From Asterella californica (taxonomy: Eukaryota > Streptophyta > Marchantiopsida > Marchantiales > Aytoniaceae): a stretch of 64,000 nucleotides of DNA. This document shows positions 57,301 through 64,000 of this stretch, in pieces. A program made the position numbers and the translations under genes. The stretch is taken from the NCBI GenBank assembly GCA_036924285.1, contig JAYKYS010000007.1, forward strand, positions 19,530,001 to 19,594,000. The letters run 5' to 3'. How positions within the stretch are numbered: the stretch's first letter is position 1; every line of letters begins with the position of its first letter. The notes under the pieces are model-generated. The model was given only the letters and a program-made list of their open reading frames with translations, did not search any database and was not told the origin of the DNA.

Positions 57301-59146
57301 AAAGAAAGTGCTTAGATTGACAAGAAGTCCGAGAAGAATTATAAAACACTAGACGCTCCGATGTGCGTCAACCGCTAACCACAACCAGAAGGTACGCCTT
57401 TTCTCAAATGAAAGACTCTCGGTACGACAACGCTCTCAATGAAAAACTGATCTCATTGAACTACGAAATGATGATTTTGGAGACGATTGCATCGATGAAC
57501 TCTTGGTTCTGAACCTTGGAAGGTGAGAACATTACTATCTCAGCAAACGAGATGCAGATTGCATGCACGTCCAAACACCAAGAAACTCATTTCGAATTGT
57601 GATAGAACTCAAACCTTGTGTGATCTGGTGGGAAAAATGAGGTGGGTCTTCTGAGACTTGACGATTGATGCTGGGTGGGTATGGAAATATTGCTCTTGTT
57701 TTGAATTGCATCAGTCGTGCATGATGTTACTCTTCGTGTGGATGGAAGTCATTTCAATCAATAAAGCTAGATTATCATTCTTCATTTAATGGCTCCATTG
57801 TGATATTTTCTTCTGCACTCCATGGATTGTGAGGCTAGAAATGGATGTAGATGTGGTGCATTATAAATCTTGGAAACTTCTGTTCTTATCATATATTATT
57901 AGAAATCTCAAGTCAAGATATCGTGCATTAACGCAATTCATCAGCCTCTTGGAGTACACTCATAAATTGAAAGATCTCATACATATCTTACTTTAGTACA
58001 TGCATCTAAAAAAGCTTTGATAATGAAGAAACATCATTTATTTCATGTAAAGTGAGATCACTTATTATGTCTAATAAATCCAAACAATTCATAATATAAC
58101 CTGAACCAGCGATTTCTTGACAAACAGACTCAGATCTTGATATCTAAGGATTCGAATAAATTTCAGCCTATCTGGAGTAATATAGTAGAAAGTACTCCTA
58201 GAACCAAACAAAAATCTCTCAGAGAAAGAAGATTGGAGAATCAAACCATAAGGATGCAAATACTGAAATCTATAGCTAGGGAGAGAGTATATGCACGGTT
58301 TTCTCTATATTCCTATCACTTATGTCTGAGTTGAAAGTCATGGTATTGTAAAAAATGAGATAATTTTGATCACATCGTATACAAATCTGATGACTATAAA
58401 ACAACAGGATTGTTGTGGCCGCAGAATCGATGTCCTCTCCTCTCCTCCCTTTCCTTGTATGGTCTGGCCTTGATATATGAAGACTAAATTAGCCCAACTT
58501 TAACTCCTCCCCTCGGCTTGGCTGGACTCAAGTCACTCTCAACTCCAACTCAGACCTACCCACGTCAACTCGATCTAGTAACTCACAGGTTGGTTCGTCC
58601 GCCGTAAACTTAAGAGAGAGTGAATAGATAGCTCTACCTTATAGAACAACGCTGCCGCTCAGTGAATTTCAGAAACATACGTCAGATTCTAATCTGTCCA
58701 TCCGTAGAAGCCAAACTTACAACACATAACAGATTGAACAATGTGCGTGTAAGAAGCTTCAACACAAAACTCTAGAATGCTACTAATTTTCAATACAGCC
58801 AAGATATAGAGATTGGAACCTTCTAGCTACAAGAGATTACATCTTATTAAGTGTGACGAGAATCTTTGTAGACTCTTCATATATCTAACTATTAGCCACA
58901 TATAGTGATACTCGTGTTACAAACAATGCTCCTCCTTCATCTAGAGAGGTTTATATGTCTTTAGCATAGATCCAGAAAGTCTGTAGGTAACACATAGTAC
59001 CACTCTCAAAACAAGAATGTGGAGTCTGTTCTTTAGAATATTTTCTTGCCATGATGACACCAGAGTCTGTAAAATAGAACAAGTTCCCAACCTACTCCCC
59101 TTCTCCTCCAGAAGATAAAAGTTGGTTTTGCTGGACACTTTCTTTA
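57301..59146. other. AT-rich sequence without supported gene
   Basis: Small frames at 58137-58334 and 58941-59138 have no recognisable motif. Nothing else was found. Confidence 0.4.
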
Positions 59147-59319
59147 GTGAAGCCCGAACCTCAAAATCAATTCAATGGTGAGATCAAGCTACAGTCATAC
59201 GTTCTTGCTCTACTCTCAGTACGTACATGCCAATTCCAACCTACTGCTAGAAAAGGAACGAGTTCTAACGAGCACTACAAGTTGATATGGCACACTCTCC
59301 AAGACAAGAGCCTGCCATA

Positions 59320-59900
59320 TCAACAAGTGTGAGAGACTCTCAAACAAAAGATTTTCTTTCCTTTGTCAATCAAAGCCTTACTCAAACGCAAAGAGACTCA
59401 CTAGAAGATCCAATTTCCAACTCTGAGCTGGATCATGCGATTAAAAAGCTTCAAAATAGAAAGACTCCTGGAATAGACGGTCTACCAAATGAGACATATA
59501 AAATATTTTTAGAAAAAACTAAAATCTCCATAGCATATGTCACTGGTGAGCTCCGACAATCCTTCTCTACAGGAGTTGTAACATTGATCTTAAAAAAAAA
59601 AGAGAAAAAAAGTTGAAAAACTATCGTCTCATAACTTTATTATGCATGGATTACAAAATCATTGCAAAAGTCCTAGCTGAATGCATGAAGAAAATAATTC
59701 CAAATATTATTCATGAAGATCACACGGTTTTGTGCTGCAACGAAACGAAGGCTTTACTAAGAAAGAACCATTTTACCAAAGATGGTGACTATATGCAGGC
59801 TAATAATCCCTTTAAATGGTTTAGAGATTTCCTCACAATACGATCATCTATTGCTATTGCTTTGGTCAACTTTAAAAGTTCTTTTAGTTTTAACGTGTAA
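59320..59900 (+). pseudogene. LINE (non-LTR) reverse transcriptase fragment
   Basis: The first frame (to about 59616) has SELDHAIKKLQNRKTPGIDG, then LPNETYKIF, typical of the fingers region of plant L1-type reverse transcriptases. It ends in an A-rich run where a frame change occurs. The second frame continues with KNYRLITLLCMDYKIIAKVL and IIPNIIHEDHT. The catalytic F-x-D-D region is absent; after about 59780 only short remnants are seen. The fragment is truncated on both sides. Confidence 0.85.
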
Positions 59901-62138
59901 TGTTATCTAAAAATCTCTTTTTAGTTTTTTAGGAAGAGGAGGTGACTAGGTGCAAATCCTAGGCATGTTTGGTGTGCTATGAACTGCAAGCTTGGCGTTA
60001 GCCTTACCTTGCATACACTCACTTCCAGCCTGCGGGCCAAAAACCAAAACCAAAAACAAAAAACATTTCTTGGCTTGAAGGCCGCTTGCTCGAATCGTCC
60101 CCACTGTGGGGACGGACCAAACCTTCCACGGGCGACTTTGCACTGTTGCTGACACCCCACAACGGTTCACGACTTCGCGTGTGAGAGCGTAGGACTTGCG
60201 GAACAAGAAGATGAGTACCGTATTCTACTTTTCACCTTCACTCATGTGAGTCGGCCTCTAGTGGAATCAGCTGGCGCTGAACTCACCCGGTACAGTAGGT
60301 ACGTACGTAGTGTTGTTGGTCACTATTCCCCTGCTCCGGTGGACTCGGGTGCCGCTTACTTAGCTGTAAGCAACGCAATGTCGTTGGTCAGAACTTCACT
60401 CACTCTCGAGTCTCGACCCGAGGGGTAAAGCTGAAAGCATCAAGAAAGGTGGGGCCGAGAGGTTTGGTCGTCTGATCTCAAATCCAAGCGCTACGTAGTC
60501 CCCTTTTCGCTGCAGCCTACCTACAGCGTCCGTCCAAGTGCGTAGGACGGAGGATAAATGCGGTGGCTGCTTTACGCGAAATCGCCGATTACCGGAAAGG
60601 AATTAAATAATCGTCCGCATGTGTCTTCTGAGGATTTCATTAATGTCCATCACTCCACTAGAAATGGCTGGGTCGAGGCTGCAAGAGATTCATGATGCCG
60701 TTCAGTAAAAGCCATTCTCCCCTCGGAAATAGGTAATCCGTCGGCTTGTGGTGATTTGGGCTCGGCTTGGGTTTGAGCTACAGCCTACAGGTACAGACTA
60801 TGGGGTTGGTCTGGGACGTAGTCGTTTCTCTGTGTATGCGATGGAGGAGCGGACGGATATTGAGTAGTGCGAGAGTACAGGGTAGTCGATGAGTTTGTGG
60901 TCCGATCTGGACGACAAGTGATCGTTGCTGCCGCACTGCTCTGATCCAATCTGGCTCTCTTCCTCTGTTGCACTTCCAGTGCCGTTGGCAGCGCAGGCAT
61001 AGAGAAGACCAGGATTGATGTTGTTGTTGATATGCACGCACGCGTAGTAGTTTATTGTAGCCGGGGCGTGATTGTGCTTCCACCCTCGACAGAGCCACCG
61101 CCACCGAGCGGAAGAGGAAGGAAGTTAGCCAACAACAGACGCCGCCGAACACAGGCCGCAGATCCATTCCTGTGGTAGTGGAGCTGAACACGGAGATTCT
61201 TCTGTTGTCTTCGGCTGAGGAAGAGTTGCTTACGCTGTCCAACGGTCTGACTCATGGATTGATTTGTTGCTCTATATCCTCTCCTGTAGTATTGGCTGTC
61301 TGTCATTCAAGCTATCCTTGCCGACACAAGCAGGTCCATCCTCCTTACAGGCCAGAGCCGCCAATGTAATTTGCGTGACAATGTTCGAAAGCAAATGCTG
61401 TCTGGTGCAGTCGAGCATTCGATAAAGAGTGCAACTCAGAGCGCTTGTAAGGTTCTCGGGTGGGAACGTTACCGAGGACACATCCAGGAGGCTTTGGAAT
61501 GTCTTAGCAGGTGATCCGCTAGAGGAACTCGCGCATTTTGTTGTAGCTGCTGCCTGCTCCAGCCACGAGTTGGAGGGAGGGGCGCGGATGAATAGCAGAG
61601 ACTGATAAGGAGCTCTGCTGACAGATTGGGTATTAGACGGGAGTCCTAGAGTCAGCTGCAACAGAAGCATCACGGACAGGTCTTTGGGACAGGTCGGTAG
61701 CTTACGGCCTGTGGACCTCTTCGCAGTTTTAAGCACACGCATTGATCAGAGGAGCCTTCAAGCGAAGCAGGTCTGTGCAGTGGAAATCATAGTAGGGTAT
61801 CCGTGGGTCCGTGCAGCGACGAGCGCAGGCTTGTGTGTGTTGTTTGGTTCGTCGTAAAGTGCGGAGTAAGTACAATCTGACTAGTCTGCGTTGTCGATAA
61901 AGGTAGGAGTGTGGTTCGCGCGTGCATTCTTCATGGGAAGGAGGTTATGTGTCCGTAATGGGATGATTGAACTCAACGCAATGTGCTCCCATCCCTCTGA
62001 CCACTTAGTATCGGACCACGACGTCGACCTCTGCAATATAATTGCTTTGTAGGACAAGACAACATTCGTAGATAACAGTTCATATCGACGGGTTAAGAGC
62101 GGGTTATCTTACCGCGCGGTACATTGGTGTTCTTCAAA
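59901..62138 (+). other. probable promoter and 5' leader of the kinase gene
   Basis: Base composition shifts to higher GC and TE-like sequence ends near 60200. 60778-61742 has several overlapping minus-strand frames rich in Gln/Arg/Ser with no motif, which I read as chance. A possible leader intron runs from GTAAGTAC (about 61867) to TTTGTAG (about 62051). No certain TATA box or transcription start was identified. A CACGCG/CACACGC-rich region lies near 61030. Confidence 0.4.
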
Positions 62139-63982
62139 ATGAGCTTTTTGAATAACGAACTTTCCAAGAAAACCAGCATCTTCAACCTGAAGTTATGGGT
62201 TGTTATCGGGATAGGTGTAGGTATTTTCATCTTCGTGATTCTCTTCTTTCTGTCTGCCTGGCTGGTGTCTCGGAGGAGAAGCCGGGAAGATGACAAGCTG
62301 CCTACAAGTAGAATACCGGATGATGCTAAAGAGATCAAAGAGGTGAAGGTCGATAGGATTGGGGCCAACGGCAATGCGTATTTGCCTTCTCCCGATGCCA
62401 TGCTGCTCACAATCAATGAGAGTCTTCAGTCCGTAGAGAAGGTGGATCCGAACGAAAAGGTGGTGGTTCAGGTGGGATATAACCAGCAAGCCGGAGACCA
62501 ATTCCTGCAGAAGAGAGATGTACACATTGAGAAACAAAACCCCTTACCAAGCGACAACATTTCCCCTGACGATAAGAGTCGACGTCCTGAGAGGGACCAT
62601 GGCCAGATGGTGGGGCAGCAACTCATTGTTCATGGACAGGAGGCTCAGGAAGGCATGCTGCAACTTGACAAAGGTAATCACATACTTGCGCAATGCGGCG
62701 ACTCGAAAGGCAGTTTAGATGGAGAGCGACGAGCGCTTCTAGCCGCCGACACTCCAGAGAAGGGTTCTAGTCTGAACGGAGATGGACGGCCCGTGGACGC
62801 TCCTGCTATGCTGGGCCCAGAGGTATCCCATCTTGGTTGGGGCCATTGGTACACTCTTAGGGAGCTGGAGGCAGCGACCGAAGGTTTTGCTGAAGTAAAT
62901 GTGTTGGGAGAAGGAGGCTACGGAATTGTTTACAGGGGCCAGCTCTCGGATGGCACTCTAATCGCTGTGAAGAAGCTTCTTAATAACAGGTTGGGCCTTA
63001 TGCTTGTAAAACATGTGGACGGAGTTCATCTCGAGACCAGATTCTTCTTGTGATTAGTATAACCTCGAAAACTGCATGACAGAGTTTGCGCACTTCCTTT
63101 GGATGGTCGTCAGCGCCTGGTGTAGACTTCACAGCAGTGTCTGCGAAGTCTGTTAGGCAGATGTTTGCTGGATAGAAGGGCTCACGTTGTTGCAGAACAC
63201 GGGCACGGCCCACATCAGGCATGAGGAATGTTTTGGTCGATGTCGGTGATTTTAATCCGGCCGCTTGCCGGTCTCAACTTCTTGGTCTTTTCTTTGCTCC
63301 GAGCTTCTCAACGTCCTAATGTAATCGTTTTCCACTTTACCTGCAGGGGCCAAGCTGAGAAGGAATTTCGGGTGGAGGTTGATGCCATTGGCAGAGTTCG
63401 ACACAAGAATTTGGTTCGATTGCTTGGCTACTGTGCTGAAGGCGCCGCGCACAGGTAGCGTCTTAGCTGAATATTTGTTGTTGAAACTCGAGGACATACC
63501 ACCAATTCGTGATCTGCGGCGAGCTATGGCCTAGTTCACCTTCTTCCGACATCGTTCGGTCACATTGTGCGTGGTCATCCCACGAGAACGTTAGCATACC
63601 AACATGGGGTCTATCCCGAGTTCTTGGATCATCCCAAATTCGCCGCAATTAGACCGCGAATAGAGGCATTGAGCCTCGTTCTTCGTGTGGTGTTACGATT
63701 TCACGCGGAAAGGATTTGGATAAGATATTTCTTTCCAAGAATCGTGTTGTCATACTGTTGCAAGAATTTGTTTTTGGATCCCTGCCATAACATTCGTAAC
63801 TGATTGTGCGTTTTGTCTGCCCGTGGGTGGTTGTCCATCTTTTTCCCGAATGTTCGCAGGATTCTGGTGTACGAGTACGTGGACAATGGTAACCTGGAGC
63901 AGTGGCTTCACGGTCCGCTTGCGAACTCTAATGCCCTCACTTGGGACGCCCGGATGAAAATTGTAATGGGCACTGCTAAAGG
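62139..63982 (+). CDS. receptor-like protein kinase, 5' part (three exons), cut by window end
   Basis: Exons are 62139-62989, 63347-63454 and 63860-63982, each junction in phase 2 with GT-AG borders; a fourth begins beyond the window. The start is the first ATG of the frame. Residues 1-18 are extracellular without a signal peptide. A single membrane helix spans about 19-43 and is followed by RRRSRE. A long polar juxtamembrane segment runs to about 240, then a Ser/Thr kinase N-lobe: glycine loop [11 protein letters not shown] (257-267), catalytic Lys 278 (AVKK), helix-C Glu 294 (EFRVEV), then [14 protein letters not shown] and [17 protein letters not shown]. This layout is that of the plant Pelle-type kinases like Arabidopsis At2g42960 and At5g18500, which sit at the plasma membrane; their ligands are not known to me. 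The C-lobe lies outside the window. All junctions keep the conserved reading, so the gene looks intact. Confidence 0.92.
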
Positions 63983-64000
63983 GTAATGATCGCGCGCTTC

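Noticed and set aside
60778..61742. Minus-strand genes upstream of the kinase
   Set aside because: Several overlapping frames of biased composition and no motif; they look like chance openings in GC-rich leader DNA.
62990..63051. The kinase gene ending at 63051 as a truncated protein
   Set aside because: GTTGGG after 62989 is a splice donor; joining to 63347 restores the conserved kinase reading in phase.

Overview
The window is nuclear DNA of a land plant. About 55 kb of nested, mostly decayed transposable elements lie between a possible gene end at the far left (1-111) and the 5' half of an intron-containing receptor-like kinase gene at the far right (62139 to the edge). The kinase has a short extracellular N-terminus, one membrane helix, a long juxtamembrane segment and a Pelle-type kinase domain with GT-AG introns, which marks a plant. 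The mix of retroelements suggests an early-diverging land plant such as a bryophyte. That last step is inference and I cannot name the species.

Left flank (1-5.7 kb): the possible gene end, a poly-T run that looks like the tail of a minus-strand retrotransposed copy, and a foldback element built from repeated TGATCA-ACCCC modules. From about 5.7 to 22.1 kb lies an old Ty3-type element (element A) with decayed gag, protease, reverse transcriptase and integrase segments. It is split at 10200/18963 by a young 8.76 kb Ty3-type element (element Y). Element Y has LTRs that look identical except for one G in a G-run, a tRNA-Glu-type primer site, two extra ORFs before gag, and a gag-pol frame broken by one in-frame TGA. 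A reverse-strand relative of element A (42.07-46.63 kb) keeps the unoccupied target site, so the nesting is certain. A solo LTR of the element Y family lies at 52.58-53.49 kb; it and element Y both sit between 4-bp direct repeats.

22.1-29.3 kb holds a copia 3' end, a 0.2 kb inverted repeat, a reverse-strand gag/protease remnant and one member of an unnamed repeat family (family R). 29.3-35.4 kb holds three more TGATCA-ACCC foldback elements and an intact ORF with similarity to Myb/SANT-like proteins of transposons. 35.8-41.2 kb contains two arrays of TCGCACT/AGTGCGA motifs around a decayed gene-like segment. Family R occurs as two 2.3 kb direct repeats (37.16-39.48 and 49.92-52.28 kb) and two much older copies (27.3-28.0 and 56.0-57.3 kb). 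All four can be aligned through a protein-like core whose reading frame is recognisable in spite of different stops and frameshifts. 47-49.6 kb holds a copia 5' LTR with primer site and a chromodomain from a chromovirus. A LINE reverse transcriptase fragment lies at 59.3-59.9 kb.

The most promising unexplained objects are family R, the modular TGATCA foldback family, the TCGCACT arrays and the two pre-gag ORFs of element Y. All comparisons were made by eye.
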